Part shown: in pieces, positions 1 through 9,573 of the stretch | How the letters are laid out: each line of letters starts with the position of its first letter | How positions within the stretch are numbered: position 1 is the first letter of the stretch | Assembly (NCBI RefSeq): GCF_014695775.1 | Contig: NZ_JACJOX010000036.1 | Location: forward strand, 62,001-126,000 | DNA: 64,000 nt | Direction of reading: 5' to 3' | Origin: Leptolyngbya sp. FACHB-60 | GTDB taxonomy: Bacteria; Cyanobacteriota; Cyanobacteriia; Phormidesmidales; Phormidesmidaceae | Notes under the pieces: generated by a model | Told to the model about the DNA's origin: nothing | The model's input: the letters and a program-made list of their open reading frames with translations, nothing else | The model's database searches: none | Made by a program: the position numbers and the translations under genes

Positions 1-1
1 A

Positions 2-163
2 ATTTGCTGGTACAACGCCTGGGCCGAAACCGGCGATCGCACTTACTTAGAGTCCATCCTGCGCTACAACGAAGACGACTGCCGGGCCACCTACCACATC
101 AAAGACTGGCTAGTTAAGTTCGCTGAACCCTATTGGGATCAGCTCTACCAAGCCATTGGCTAA
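2..163 (+). CDS. TM0106-family RecB-like nuclease, C-terminal fragment
   Basis: Only the last 53 codons are in the window; the gene begins upstream. The visible tail contains YNEDDCRAT followed by a Trp-containing helix and ends in a TAA. The YNEDDC signature near the C terminus is typical of the TM0106/YprB-like putative nucleases (RNase H-like 3'-5' exonuclease fold), in which these Asp residues help to bind catalytic metal. In cyanobacteria this domain is often part of a long RecB-like putative nuclease. What lies N-terminal cannot be seen, so the domain composition is unknown. A minus-strand gene converges on it 19 bp downstream. Confidence 0.7.
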   Translation: MCWYNAWAETGDRTYLESILRYNEDDCRATYHIKDWLVKFAEPYWDQLYQAIG

Positions 164-182
164 GCAGTCTGTCTTCCAGTGC

Positions 183-674
183 CTAGGAGGCAACCACGCT
201 ATAGCAGCCAAAAATCTTGGCTAGTCCCGGTACAGCGCTCTCCACGTCGCCTTTGACCGACTGGCGCAGCTTGGTATACGACGATCGCACCAGCCCGTTA
301 TCGGTCTTGGCAATGCGGCGATCGGTCACTCCCAGAATGACATCGGCAGCTCGCACCTGGTTCTGAGTCAGGTAGGCCACCGGATCGCCCGCCTGTTTGC
401 CCTCGGCCCACAGAGGTTCTAGGGAGGTCACCACCTCGGGCAATATACGCTCAATGGCTCCAGGAATATAGCCTGAGTTCATTCCCTTGACGACGCCGTA
501 GGTAGTTTTCAAGGCCATACCCCCAAAGCCACCCTTAGAGGCCACCTGCTTATCGATGAGGGAGGCACAGTCAGCCACCACCTGGGCTTTCACAACCTTG
601 TCACTTAAAATATCGCTTAACCCCATAGCGCTAAAAATCTCAGTAAAAGTTTTTGTGCTAGTTTCATCTTCCAT
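183..674 (-). CDS. DUF6918-like conserved protein
   Basis: A 163-residue soluble protein starting at an ATG. It resembles the DUF6918 family: an N-terminal helix, then a pattern of the type VVADCASLIDKQVASKGG, a central segment that includes GYIPGAIERILPEVV, and a C-terminal KxxYxxLR-like helix. No catalytic motif or membrane segment is visible and the function of the family is unknown. It converges on the nuclease fragment on its left. The family assignment rests on remembered sequence pattern only; the reading frame itself is convincing because it is the only long frame here and has typical cyanobacterial codon use. Confidence 0.65.
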   Translation of the reverse strand: MEDETSTKTFTEIFSAMGLSDILSDKVVKAQVVADCASLIDKQVASKGGFGGMALKTTYGVVKGMNSGYIPGAIERILPEVVTSLEPLWAEGKQAGDPVAYLTQNQVRAADVILGVTDRRIAKTDNGLVRSSYTKLRQSVKGDVESAVPGLAKIFGCYSVVAS

Positions 675-799
675 AGCCCTAAGGCTAGATCAGCATTCCC
701 TGGGTAAGATTCGAGATTGCTTAACACTTCGATAAACTTTGCTAAGCAACCCTTGTCGAAGCTTGGCTGCGTTGGCAGCATGATTACCTTGAAGTCAGT

Positions 800-1009
800 C
801 TAAGCTAGAGCTGCTAGATCAACGACCCAGGTTTGCCCGTCTAGAGAGACGCGATCGCCGGTTATCAGCTTGCGCCCCCGCCGAATTTCGACCTCACCGT
901 TGACGCTCACCTCGCCGTCTTGAATTATCAGCTTGGCCTGTCCCCCCGTAGAGACCGCCTGCATCTGCTTCAAGAACTGGTCAAGTTTGATGTAATCCAT
1001 ACTGGGCAT
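800..1009 (-). CDS. S4 RNA-binding domain protein
   Basis: A 69-residue protein that is almost entirely one S4 domain: a helix with IKLDQFLKQM, then the conserved VSTGGQAKLIIQDGEVSVNGE and RRGRKL patterns. Free-standing S4 proteins of this type (YaaA/YbcJ-like) bind structured RNA and are thought to act in ribosome or RNA metabolism. Two starts are possible: the ATG used here, and a second ATG nine bases further in that would begin MDYIKLDQ, which matches the usual N terminus of the family better. Neither has a strong ribosome-binding site. It is divergent from the gene at 1130, sharing a 120-bp upstream region. Confidence 0.85.
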   Translation of the reverse strand: MPSMDYIKLDQFLKQMQAVSTGGQAKLIIQDGEVSVNGEVEIRRGRKLITGDRVSLDGQTWVVDLAALA

Positions 1010-1129
1010 AGGGCTATCAGAAGAATGGCGTGAAAGAGCAATAGAAAGTCTTCAACTCTAGAGGCTAAACCGCCCCTTACACTCAAGTAAGAGTGTTTAT
1101 ATCACTACTGCCAGTGAAGGGGCTCGAAG

Positions 1130-1468
1130 TTGACCAATCACCAACTCCTGCAAGAATTTAGACAGAAGCAACAGCAGCTTGAGCAATTTCGACGCGCCGC
1201 CAGCGCGTCGCTCCAGGCGATGTTAGACCAGTATGACTGGGGGGTTATTACTGGCGCCGGGCACGGGGGTCTGCCCCTACTCACCCTGCGGTTTGACCAT
1301 CGCATTGCCCTCGATGACCCCTGTTTGCTGGCCTTGGCAGAAGAGGCAGAGCAAACCTGGGGACCCATAGACTTTGCCCTATTCTCTGGTGAATCTCAAG
1401 ATCCCGTGCGAGTGCTGAGCCGCACGCTGCTCGATCAGCGCTGGCGCTGGCGACAGTCTAGTCACTAG
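1130..1468 (+). CDS. hypothetical protein, 112 aa
   Basis: Not recognised. It starts at a TTG and encodes a soluble protein with a Gln-rich N-terminal helix (residues 1-35), a Gly-rich GAGHGG turn near residue 45 and a C-terminal WRW motif. There is no signal peptide or membrane segment. The TTG start lacks an obvious Shine-Dalgarno sequence. An antisense frame overlaps it, but the plus-strand product has the more ordinary residue composition. It lies head to head with the S4 gene and tail to tail with the next small gene. Confidence 0.55.
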   Translation: MTNHQLLQEFRQKQQQLEQFRRAASASLQAMLDQYDWGVITGAGHGGLPLLTLRFDHRIALDDPCLLALAEEAEQTWGPIDFALFSGESQDPVRVLSRTLLDQRWRWRQSSH

Positions 1469-1512
1469 TCTCTGTCTTGCCCGGCTACTCGCACCCTCCC
1501 CTATTTAAGACC

Positions 1513-1719
1513 TCAATAGCTCAGCTTTAGCGCGTTAACAGGCACCTCATCCCACGACTCGACGGTGCGTATTTGGGCGACCCAACCAGCAGCTCGTTGC
1601 TCGTCGGATAGGTTATCCAAAAATGACTGATAGCAGTCCTGAGCCTGGGCTTCGTCGCTGCAGGCAATGCACGAGTAAATGATCCCCGACGGATCAATCT
1701 GTTCGTTGACCCAAATCAT
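1513..1719 (-). CDS. small hypothetical protein, 68 aa
   Basis: Not recognised. A 68-residue acidic protein from an ATG with two close Cys residues (IYSCIACSDE) and a Trp-rich C-terminal half (GWVAQIRTVESW). No membrane segment is seen. It lies 69 bp downstream of hmpF on the same strand and so could be the last gene of an hmpF transcript, although nothing links it functionally to motility. Confidence 0.55.
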   Translation of the reverse strand: MIWVNEQIDPSGIIYSCIACSDEAQAQDCYQSFLDNLSDEQRAAGWVAQIRTVESWDEVPVNALKLSY

Positions 1720-1788
1720 GCGCGGTTATGCCTCTAGATGTCTCTTAGCCGACTCTAGCACCTGGGACCTCTGTTTCTGAGGCAAACC

Positions 1789-3540
1789 TTAGGAAGCCGC
1801 CACCTGAGGAGTGCCAACGCTGACTACGGTTTGGCGCAGCTCCGCGATCGCCTGTAGTTGGTAGTCGTTAACCTCTTGAAGTTTAGTCACCGCCCCAGTT
1901 AGGTTCTCCAAAGACTGCCTCAGCCCGTTGACGCTTTCCTGCGCCGGGTTGAGCAGCTCTTCACAGACCGCTAGCTTGCCCATCAAGCCCGCTAGATCTT
2001 GCTGCTGCCGCCGCAGATCGGCCTCAAACGCCTCTACCTCAGCGCGGTTAGTAGCCAAGGCCGCCTCAGCAGCTTCAATCTCCTTCTTCAGCTGACCAAT
2101 GCTGTCCTGGAGCTTCTTGACCTCAGTCTCTAGGGCCTGAATCGTATCCGTCGTGTGCTGGCGCTGAGTATCAATCGTGTTGAGCAAAGGCTCTAGATCG
2201 ACAGCGCTAACCGGCGTTTCCTCCACCGTTAGGCCCTGGCGGCGCCGCAGCACCGCCTGATGCTGACTTAACACTTCCTCTCGCTCCAGCAAATTGCGCC
2301 GCTGGCCCACCAGGGTCTCGTTGAGCATTTGGTAACGGTCCTGCTCCTCTTCAATCTCGGTTTCTAGCTGAAGGCGCTCAAACTCACTGGCCTGCTCAAT
2401 CTTGAGCTTAATCTCATCAATGGCCTGCTGCTCTAGGGTCAGCTCCTCTTCCTGATCGGAGACAAAGCGAGACATTTTCACTAGGTCTTTTTCCAGATCG
2501 CCCACCATGGTTTGGAGGTGGTCTAAATCCATCGCCTCTAAAGCCGCTACATCGACCTTTTTGCTCAGCCGCACCTTGTCGGTCGTGTTGAGCAGGTCAT
2601 AGATTTTCTGGTGCAGGTTGGCCTGGGCTTGCAGGGTATCCGTTAGAGTCTGAATCTGCTCCTGCTGAGTCTTGACCATCTGCTGACGCAGCTTTAAATC
2701 TTCGCGTTTAGCCACCAGCGCAGCTTCAGCACGACGCCAGTCGGCCCAGCGCTGATTGAGCTGGCTAGCCTGCTGGTCTACCTCCTGCTGGCGCTGTTCT
2801 AATCCCTGGCGTTGGCCTTCGAGGGCTTGTCGATAGTCGCCCAGCAGCCCCTGATGGTAGTTCAGCCCATCGGTGGCGTGGGTGAGCGGATCCCGCAGGG
2901 CTTCAACGGGCATCACGGCTTCGGTAAGACGGTTGAGGGCACCTTGCAGGTTAGCCACCTGGTCTGGGTCAAGACCAGCGGTTGCACTCCCTTCGGCTCG
3001 CTGCTCTTCCAGGCGGCGCATTTCACCATTGAGGTGAGCCCAAGCCCCTTCGAGGTCTTGATTTTTTCGGGTGAGTTCTTCCTGCTGTTGCTCAAGGTTC
3101 TGGCGCAGCTGATCTAGCTCTTGCCGCTGGGCATCCAGCTGTTCAAGATCGGCTTCGGCCTGCTCGACCTGCTCCTGGCGGGTCTCTAGCTCCAGCTCAC
3201 GGCGGTTGAGTTCCTGGCTTTGAAAGGTAAGCGACTGCTTCCACTGCTCGATCTCTTCTTCCTGGGTCTTGGACTTTTTGCTCAGGTTAGAGAAATTTTG
3301 GAGAATGCTGGTTAGCGATCGCCCCGCCTCATAATGACGCTGGATTTGGCGGTTGTTGCTGACCTCCACCATCACCAGGGCGCCAGCGTTGTAGGAGGCG
3401 TCGTCAGGGGCCACTAGGGTCTCGTCCCCGGTCACGGTGCTCCAGCTATTCTCGCTGCGCTGGCAGGCAAGCAGCTTAAACTCAGGCTTGCCGCTGCCAA
3501 TAAACCCGGTCTTTTTCTGGACTTCTGCTAGGTACAGCAC
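1789..3540 (-). CDS. hmpF: pilus motility taxis protein HmpF
   Basis: A 583-residue cyanobacterium-specific protein. Residues 1 to about 70 form a compact, probably beta-rich domain (begins MLYLAEVQKKTGF). Residues about 95-570 are almost continuous coiled coil rich in Glu, Gln and Leu. This architecture is that of HmpF, which in Nostoc punctiforme localises dynamically to cell poles and activates type IV pili for directional motility. The start is GTG, with GAGGA about nine bases upstream. It is divergent from hmpA-E, separated by 818 bp. HmpF is expected to be an output partner of the phosphorelay encoded on the other strand. No frame disruption or missing part is seen. Confidence 0.9.
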   Translation of the reverse strand: MLYLAEVQKKTGFIGSGKPEFKLLACQRSENSWSTVTGDETLVAPDDASYNAGALVMVEVSNNRQIQRHYEAGRSLTSILQNFSNLSKKSKTQEEEIEQWKQSLTFQSQELNRRELELETRQEQVEQAEADLEQLDAQRQELDQLRQNLEQQQEELTRKNQDLEGAWAHLNGEMRRLEEQRAEGSATAGLDPDQVANLQGALNRLTEAVMPVEALRDPLTHATDGLNYHQGLLGDYRQALEGQRQGLEQRQQEVDQQASQLNQRWADWRRAEAALVAKREDLKLRQQMVKTQQEQIQTLTDTLQAQANLHQKIYDLLNTTDKVRLSKKVDVAALEAMDLDHLQTMVGDLEKDLVKMSRFVSDQEEELTLEQQAIDEIKLKIEQASEFERLQLETEIEEEQDRYQMLNETLVGQRRNLLEREEVLSQHQAVLRRRQGLTVEETPVSAVDLEPLLNTIDTQRQHTTDTIQALETEVKKLQDSIGQLKKEIEAAEAALATNRAEVEAFEADLRRQQQDLAGLMGKLAVCEELLNPAQESVNGLRQSLENLTGAVTKLQEVNDYQLQAIAELRQTVVSVGTPQVAAS

Positions 3541-4358
3541 GCTGGTGGTCCTCGTGGCTTAGAACGTTAATGTTAGGGGAGTAAATCTGACGCAGTAATT
3601 TTAAGAACCTTGCACCGTGGGTTGAGGGCGAGGTGGAACAGAGCTGTCTGTCTAGGTAAACGATTTTGCGGCTGCGTAAACGTGTCCTGATACACCGTTT
3701 ATCTGGCTCAGATTAGCTCAGAGCCTCAAGTTCCAGATATCTTAACTATCACCAAAGCTACCGTCCATCGTAGTTATAATCCGGCTTACCCATAAACCCT
3801 ATCGCAAACCCTTTGAGTCAGGGTAAAGTTCAAGGCCCTGCAGGCTGAAAAATCGCGATCGCACCGTACCAGCGGTAACTTAGCTACGATGAACCGCCTC
3901 AGCCTTCGAATGACGGCTCAAGCCATCTCACCCATCTAGAGGTTACTACCGTTGCTGCCAAAGCTAATGGGAATCTTAGCTAATTTTTGCCCGGTAAAAT
4001 CGTTATGATGGGCAAGCGGTCGCAGCCCATCAGCATCACCTGTTAGACAGCACATTTTTAGAGTTCCCAAAAATCTTCCCGCCGAGCAGAGAGCCATAAC
4101 CTGATCGTGCAGGATCTCTGACGAAGCGCCGTATACTGAGAACAAACCAAATAGGGTTGCTTCCTTTCATACTGGACCAACACGGTTGCCCTCCTCAAAC
4201 TAAACACTTCAGCACAGCGGCACCGCCCTCTAGCAGGGCAATCGTTACGCCAAGAGAATCAAAGGGTACGATTGGGTTTCTAGTTAGGGCATGCTGAACT
4301 CAGCCCCCAACTTTCCTGGCCTGGCTAATCAGGTGCTGTTCCCATCTTGGGTTGCCTC
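3541..4358. other. 818-bp divergent intergenic region between hmpF and hmpA
   Basis: No convincing gene. A 69-codon minus-strand frame at 3936-4145 has no family resemblance and no ribosome-binding site. The region must hold the promoters for both hmpF and hmpA. A perfect TATAAT lies at 3775-3780 on the plus strand, but without a good -35 hexamer at the right spacing. Its length suggests long leaders or several start sites; in Nostoc the hmp locus is controlled by developmental sigma factors, and such sites could not be recognised by eye. Confidence 0.5.
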
Positions 4359-5630
4359 ATGCAGGGTTATTTGTCAGAAATCGATATTCGCAGCATCCTA
4401 CAGCTCATTGAGCTGGGGCAGCGCACTGGCGAACTGTACCTAGAAAGCTACAGCAACACTAACAACCAGTCCCCCAATCAATCCTTTGATGGGGGACTCA
4501 CAGCGGCTGATTCCCGCTCCTGGATTGTATTTTTAGCCAACGGGCACCTCGTTTACGCTGGCACGACCGACAATAAGCTCGATCGCCTGCGCGACCATCT
4601 ACACCGCTACGGCATTGACCAATCGCTGCCAGACCCCAGCACCACCGCCGTGATCGCCGCCTTTAACTCCCTCGAGTACGGCACCCTGTGGGCCCTGCTC
4701 GAACAACACTTAATCACCCCCGATCAGGGCCGCACCATTCTGAGCCACATGGTGCACGAGACCCTCTTTGACCTGCTGAGCCTCCACCACGGAGCCTTTG
4801 TGTTCCAGCTCAGCTCAGCCCTTAGTCCCCAGCTGATGACTCACACCATCAGCGATTTAGTCGCAGGCATCACCCAGCAAATTCAAACCTGGCATCAGCT
4901 GCATCCCCACCTACAGTCGCCCGACCAGTGCCCCGTTCTGCTAGCACCCGAAGCCTTTCAGGCCAGCGTATCTAACCAGGTCTACCAGCGCATGGTTACT
5001 TGGATGGATGGAAAAATTTCCATTCGCCGCATTGCCCGCTATCTCAGTCGCGATCTGCTCAGCGTCGCCCGCAGCCTAGTTCCCGCCCTGCAACAGGGAC
5101 AAATTAGTCTGGTCTACAGCCCTACTGAGGCAGACCCGGCCCCCATGAATCAACGGCCTGGGCCTGATCGCCTACCCCGTATTGTCTGCGTCGACGACAG
5201 CGCCACCGTTCGCCAGGCCGTAGAGCGCATTCTCGCTGGGCAAGGCTACGAAGCTACCTCCATTGGCAACCCCCTCAAAGCTCTGGGCCTGCTGTTTCAG
5301 CTACAGCCCAACCTAGTTCTTTGCGACATCACTATGCCCGAGCTCGACGGGTACGAGCTGTGCGCCATGCTGAGACACTCTAGCGCCTTTCGCCAAACTC
5401 CCATCGTCATGCTCACCGGCAAAGACGGCTTTTTAGACCGAGTTAAAGCCAGAATGGTCGGTGCAACCGACTACTTGACTAAGCCCTTTGGCCCTGGAGA
5501 ACTACTGGCACTAGTCGAAAAGTATGCTGGCCCTGGCGACCTCAACCGCCCCCGCCCCGACACCCTGTTGGCCGAAGCCATTGAAGACGAATTCGACCTC
5601 GACTTTAGCAAAGCCCCTATGCCCAAGTAA
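4359..5630 (+). CDS. hmpA: PatA-type response regulator HmpA (PilG-like)
   Basis: A 423-residue two-part protein. Residues 1 to about 255 are a PATAN/DUF4388 region beginning MQGYLSEIDIRSILQLIE; residues about 275-395 are a CheY-like receiver with VCVDDS at the start, the phospho-acceptor Asp323 in VLCDITMP and the Lys of YLTKPFG. A short acidic tail follows. The ATG at 4359 is preferred over a TTG four codons upstream because the MQGYLSEIDIRS start is the conserved family N terminus. It is the first gene of the plus-strand taxis cluster, equivalent to hmpA of Nostoc and pilG of Synechocystis. In Nostoc, HmpA is not phosphorylated by the CheA HmpE, so its input may differ from that of HmpB. 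Confidence 0.9.
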   Translation: MQGYLSEIDIRSILQLIELGQRTGELYLESYSNTNNQSPNQSFDGGLTAADSRSWIVFLANGHLVYAGTTDNKLDRLRDHLHRYGIDQSLPDPSTTAVIAAFNSLEYGTLWALLEQHLITPDQGRTILSHMVHETLFDLLSLHHGAFVFQLSSALSPQLMTHTISDLVAGITQQIQTWHQLHPHLQSPDQCPVLLAPEAFQASVSNQVYQRMVTWMDGKISIRRIARYLSRDLLSVARSLVPALQQGQISLVYSPTEADPAPMNQRPGPDRLPRIVCVDDSATVRQAVERILAGQGYEATSIGNPLKALGLLFQLQPNLVLCDITMPELDGYELCAMLRHSSAFRQTPIVMLTGKDGFLDRVKARMVGATDYLTKPFGPGELLALVEKYAGPGDLNRPRPDTLLAEAIEDEFDLDFSKAPMPK

Positions 5631-5654
5631 CATTCCTTAGCCTAACCAGGGTTT

Positions 5655-5685
5655 TTGGATCAATTCCGATAAGATTCGCCATAAT
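5655..5685 (+). promoter_or_regulatory. possible promoter upstream of hmpB
   Basis: A TTGGAT hexamer at 5655-5660 is followed after 19 bases by CATAAT at 5680-5685, inside the 256-bp gap between hmpA and hmpB. The match is weak. The location is suggestive because the Nostoc hmp locus is known to produce two transcripts, one starting before hmpA and one before hmpB. Confidence 0.25.
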
Positions 5686-5886
5686 CTAAACAACCCGGTT
5701 GATTAATTTATTTAAACCGAAAGCATAGCCTGCGTTTGAGGGTACGTTAGAGTCACAGGTTTGGAGTCCTTAGGGGCTGCTTTTGAGCGCGGTCAGTCTG
5801 TGTCTTAAGCCTTGATCGGCAACAGTCACATAGCGTCACTGACGGTTTACGTCTGGCCATTGAGCTGGCCTTTTTTGAATCAACCT

Positions 5887-6252
5887 ATGAGTACAGTTCT
5901 GGTGGTAGAAGATAGTGTTCCTCAGCGGGAGATGATTACCGAGCTACTACGGGGTATAGGCCTCAGCGTTACTGTAGCCAGCGATGGCATGGAAGCCCTT
6001 GAGCAAATTCAGAGCCACCGCCCAGACATGGTTGTGCTCGACATTGTCATGCCTCGCATGAACGGGTATGAGCTCTGCCGCCGCATCAAAGCCGATCCCT
6101 CAACTCAAAACTTGCCGGTGGTGATGTGCTCCTCTAAGGGTGAAGAATTCGATCGCTACTGGGGTATGAAACAGGGAGCAGACGCTTATATTGCCAAGCC
6201 GTTTCAACCCACCGAACTGGTTGGTACGGTCAAGCAGCTGCTCAGGGGATAA
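5887..6252 (+). CDS. hmpB: CheY-like response regulator HmpB (PilH-like)
   Basis: A stand-alone receiver of 121 residues: acidic pair in VVEDS (residues 6-10), phospho-acceptor Asp52 in VVLDIVMP, and the conserved Lys104 in YIAKPF. The ATG at 5887 is chosen because it starts directly at the receiver (MSTVLVVEDS); the in-frame extension upstream to 5812 has no family homology. It corresponds to HmpB/PilH, the response regulator that receives phosphate from the CheA of the same cluster. Next comes the CheW gene, 43 bp downstream. It is probably cotranscribed with hmpC, hmpD and hmpE. Confidence 0.93.
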   Translation: MSTVLVVEDSVPQREMITELLRGIGLSVTVASDGMEALEQIQSHRPDMVVLDIVMPRMNGYELCRRIKADPSTQNLPVVMCSSKGEEFDRYWGMKQGADAYIAKPFQPTELVGTVKQLLRG

Positions 6253-6295
6253 GACTCAAGCGTGACGCAACAGAGGATAACGTAACAACAGGCTT

Positions 6296-6826
6296 ATGGT
6301 AGGCAATCCAGACTTTCTCACCCAGACCGGGCAAGACCAAGATCCAGAATTGCAAGAGCTAGAAACGCCCGATGGCGAGCTATTTTTGCGTTTCTTTGTC
6401 ACCCCCGAAGATGAATTTGCGCTGCCTGCCACCGGCATTCGTCGCATCATTGAGCAGCCCCCCGATCGCATTACGCCCATTCCTAACGTATCGCACCTGC
6501 TGCTGGGTACCCTCAACGAGCAGGGACGAGTGGTATGGGTAGCCGATCTGGGTCAGTTTCTCGGGTATTCATCGGTGCTCAACACCGATCGCCCAGAGAT
6601 TTCGGTCATCGCCATTGAAGATCAGGGAACTATGCTAGGCTTGGCCGTCAACCGAATTGTGGGCACCCGCTGGCTCAACCCTGACAAAACCCGGGTGTCA
6701 GACAATAGCCCCGACACAATGGCTCCATTTTTGCGCGGTGAATGGGTCATTGACGCTGAGGAAAACAAAACCCTCAGACTGCTTGACCACGTTGCTGTTA
6801 TTCGTTCAGCCCGCTGGGCCACCTAG
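6296..6826 (+). CDS. hmpC: CheW-like coupling protein HmpC (PilI-like)
   Basis: A 176-residue CheW-domain protein. After about 25 acidic residues the CheW core begins (ELFLRFFVTPEDEFALP), continues through an SHLLLGTLNEQGRVVWVADLGQFLG segment (residues about 65-90) and ends near residue 170. It should bridge the MCP HmpD and the kinase HmpE in a signalling array. The start is ATG; a GAGG lies rather far upstream at 6273. The gene sits 43 bp after hmpB and 51 bp before the hmpD start, consistent with an operon. Confidence 0.92.
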   Translation: MVGNPDFLTQTGQDQDPELQELETPDGELFLRFFVTPEDEFALPATGIRRIIEQPPDRITPIPNVSHLLLGTLNEQGRVVWVADLGQFLGYSSVLNTDRPEISVIAIEDQGTMLGLAVNRIVGTRWLNPDKTRVSDNSPDTMAPFLRGEWVIDAEENKTLRLLDHVAVIRSARWAT

Positions 6827-6877
6827 GCTTAGCCCCATCCTTACCCCTTAGGACATTTGCACCGGCAGGAGAAGACC

Positions 6878-9499
6878 ATGGCTTCAGGCATCGATTACTC
6901 TCAAGCCTATCAAAAAGCAGAACGAGCCTACGTACAGGGCAACTACTCGGAGGCTGCGGCAGTTATCGATCAGCTGGCCGACGATTATCCCGAAGACCCC
7001 AGCGTGCTGCTGCTGCGAGGCCACATTTACTGCTACGGCCTACAGCGGTACGATGTTGCCGCCGCTCAATATAGCGCTGTGCTCGACCTCACCTCAGAGC
7101 CAGAATACGTCGACTATGCCAGCAACGGCCTCGACTATGCTAACCAATTTGCCGCAGAGGCATCCTCCGGTACGGCTATAGACTATGAAACCGATGCTGG
7201 CGATACCTTCTTCGACACTGGTGCTTCGATGTCAATGGGCTTAGAGAGCAGTGTTGGTGCCACCAGTGCCCCTGGCCTGTCAGATAGCCATCTCGACCTC
7301 GGCGACTTTAGCCTTGAGGACGACATGCCCGGTTCGATCGCCAACGGTGGGTTTAGCGACACCTCCCTAGCCGATCCCTTTGCCACCGACGACCCCTTTA
7401 CCACCGATCCTGATGACAGAGTCGGCCTTAGCTTTGGTGCTGACTCCGACAGCGGCTGGGCAGAGGGCCAAGAGAGCCTAGACGACATCACCTTTGATGA
7501 TGATGCCTCCTTTGATTCCCTTGAGGTGGGCAATGCTGACGACCCCTTTGGCGTAGCCGCCGAGGCCCAAAGGGGTGACCTCTACAGCGACATGGATTTG
7601 GCCTCCCGCGGCTTTGACCAAGGCTGGCCCCCTGCCGATGACGGCGGCGACGACATGACGGTGTTTGCCCCTGAACCCGATCTACTGACTGACGGCTTCG
7701 ACACCGCTGGTGATAGCTCTGATCTCGACTACAACGCCTTTGCCGATAATGGATACATGCCCGATTTAGACGACAGCACCCAGCCCAGCAGCAACGTTGA
7801 CTTTTTAGACGAATTTAGCGATTTTGATGACCTGGGCAACCTACCTGATTTTGAGCTATCAGACAGTTCCGCTGGGTTTACGACGCCCTCGGTTGGCACC
7901 TCAGGGCTGACTTCAACGGACGACAGCGGCTTTAGTGGGGGCACTTCCGCCTTTGACCTCAGCGATATGAACGATCAGGCGGTGATCAGCGACGATGATA
8001 TTTTTAGCATTGCGGGGGCCAGCGATAGCCTGCCTGTGTTTACCCAAACCGATAGCCACGATGTGGAAGCGGTAACCACTGAGCAAGACTGGCTGGGCTT
8101 TTTAGACAATGCTCCCCTGCCCAAAAAAGAGCTGATCGTTGCCATTGCGGCTGGCGTGGCCTCGGCCCTAGCGGTAGGCGTTATTAACTTTGCTGCATCG
8201 ACTGTACAGCCAGGGCGATCGATGCCTAAGGGCGTGCACGCGGCGATGGCCTTGGCGGGTGGAGTAGCCGGGTTTGGCTCAGCCCTAGTGGTTGGGCGTT
8301 TGGCGCACCGCCAGGTAAGTCGCAGTGTTGACGACCTACAGCAGCAGTTTGACACAGTAATTCGGGGCAATTTGTCGGCCCGAGCCACGGTATTTACTGA
8401 GGACGAATTTGGTCGGCTAGCCAGCAGCTTTAACAAAATGTCGCGGGTAATTTTAACCACCACCAGTGAAGCCCAGCGCAAAGCTCAGGAGCAAGAGCAG
8501 GCCAAGGAAGACCTCCAGCGCCAGGTAATTCGTCTGCTAGACGATGTAGAAGGGGCCGCCCGGGGCGACTTGACCGTGCAGGCGGAGGTAACGGCTGACG
8601 TGCTCGGAGCCGTAGCCGATTCCTTTAACCTCACCATTCAAAACCTGCGAGAGATTGTGGAACAGGTGAGTGTGGCCGCTCGCCAGGTGAGCAAGGGGTC
8701 TACGGAAAACGAGATTTTTGCCCGCAGTCTATCGGCAGACGCCCTGCGCCAGGCCGAGGAACTCGCGGTGACGCTGAACTCGGTGCAGGTGATGACCGAC
8801 TCGATTCAGCGGGTGGCCGAAAGCGCTCGTGAGGCTGAGGAAGTAGCTCGCACCGCATCGTCTACCGCCCTCAAGGGGGGTGAGTCGGTAGAGCGCACCG
8901 TGGCGGGCATTCTGGAGATTCGCGAAACGGTGGCCGAGACTACCCGCAAGGTGAAGCGTCTGGCGGAATCTTCCCAGGAAATTTCGAAGATTGTGGCGTT
9001 AATTTCGCAGATTGCCTCCCGCACCAACTTGCTGGCACTGAACGCTAGTATTGAGGCGGCGCGGGCTGGGGAAGCGGGCCGGGGCTTTGCCATTGTGGCT
9101 GACGAGGTGCGACAGCTGGCCGACCGAGCCGCTAAGGCCTCTAAAGAGATTGAGCAGATCGTGCTGCAAATTCAAAGTGAGACGGGCGGAGTGATGACCG
9201 CCATGGAAGAGGGCACCCAGCAGGTGATTGAGGGCACCCGCTTGGCGGAGCAGGCGAAGCGATCGCTCGAAGACATCATTCAAGTGTCAAACCGGATCGA
9301 CGTGCTGGTGCGATCGATTACCGCTGACACCGTAGAGCAGACCGAAACGTCCCGCGCCGTGGCCCAGGTGATGCAATCGGTAGAACTTACCGCCCAGGAA
9401 ACCTCCCAGGAGGCCCAGCGGGTATCGGGTTCGCTGCAAAACCTAGTGGGGGTTGCCCGCGATCTGCTGACCTCGGTGGAGCGCTTTAAAGTGAAATAA
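6878..9499 (+). CDS. hmpD: methyl-accepting chemotaxis protein HmpD (PilJ-like)
   Basis: An 873-residue receptor. Order: TPR-like helices (residues 1 to about 95), a very acidic Asp/Ser/Phe-rich disordered stretch (about 100-405), TM1 (about 418-440), TM2 (about 455-477), two HAMP-like regions (about 478-530 and 550-605) and the signalling domain (about 610-873) with the conserved hairpin tip near residues 700-750 (contains [16 protein letters not shown]). The loop between the TMs is only about 15 residues, so there is no periplasmic sensor. No GAF/bilin-binding domain is present, which distinguishes it from the phototaxis receptor PixJ and supports the PilJ/HmpD assignment. The ATG at 6878 has AGGAG seven bases upstream and is preferred over an upstream TTG. 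Confidence 0.9.
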   Translation: MASGIDYSQAYQKAERAYVQGNYSEAAAVIDQLADDYPEDPSVLLLRGHIYCYGLQRYDVAAAQYSAVLDLTSEPEYVDYASNGLDYANQFAAEASSGTAIDYETDAGDTFFDTGASMSMGLESSVGATSAPGLSDSHLDLGDFSLEDDMPGSIANGGFSDTSLADPFATDDPFTTDPDDRVGLSFGADSDSGWAEGQESLDDITFDDDASFDSLEVGNADDPFGVAAEAQRGDLYSDMDLASRGFDQGWPPADDGGDDMTVFAPEPDLLTDGFDTAGDSSDLDYNAFADNGYMPDLDDSTQPSSNVDFLDEFSDFDDLGNLPDFELSDSSAGFTTPSVGTSGLTSTDDSGFSGGTSAFDLSDMNDQAVISDDDIFSIAGASDSLPVFTQTDSHDVEAVTTEQDWLGFLDNAPLPKKELIVAIAAGVASALAVGVINFAASTVQPGRSMPKGVHAAMALAGGVAGFGSALVVGRLAHRQVSRSVDDLQQQFDTVIRGNLSARATVFTEDEFGRLASSFNKMSRVILTTTSEAQRKAQEQEQAKEDLQRQVIRLLDDVEGAARGDLTVQAEVTADVLGAVADSFNLTIQNLREIVEQVSVAARQVSKGSTENEIFARSLSADALRQAEELAVTLNSVQVMTDSIQRVAESAREAEEVARTASSTALKGGESVERTVAGILEIRETVAETTRKVKRLAESSQEISKIVALISQIASRTNLLALNASIEAARAGEAGRGFAIVADEVRQLADRAAKASKEIEQIVLQIQSETGGVMTAMEEGTQQVIEGTRLAEQAKRSLEDIIQVSNRIDVLVRSITADTVEQTETSRAVAQVMQSVELTAQETSQEAQRVSGSLQNLVGVARDLLTSVERFKVK

Positions 9500-9573
9500 A
9501 TCAGACAGCTAGGTGCAGTTAGTCAACGGGAGCGAGCCGGACGCGGTCGAAAAGCATTCAGAGGGGAATTAAC

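Noticed and set aside
3936..4145. Minus-strand frame of 69 codons between hmpF and hmpA
   Set aside because: No ribosome-binding site, no recognisable family and ordinary non-coding composition; treated as promoter region.
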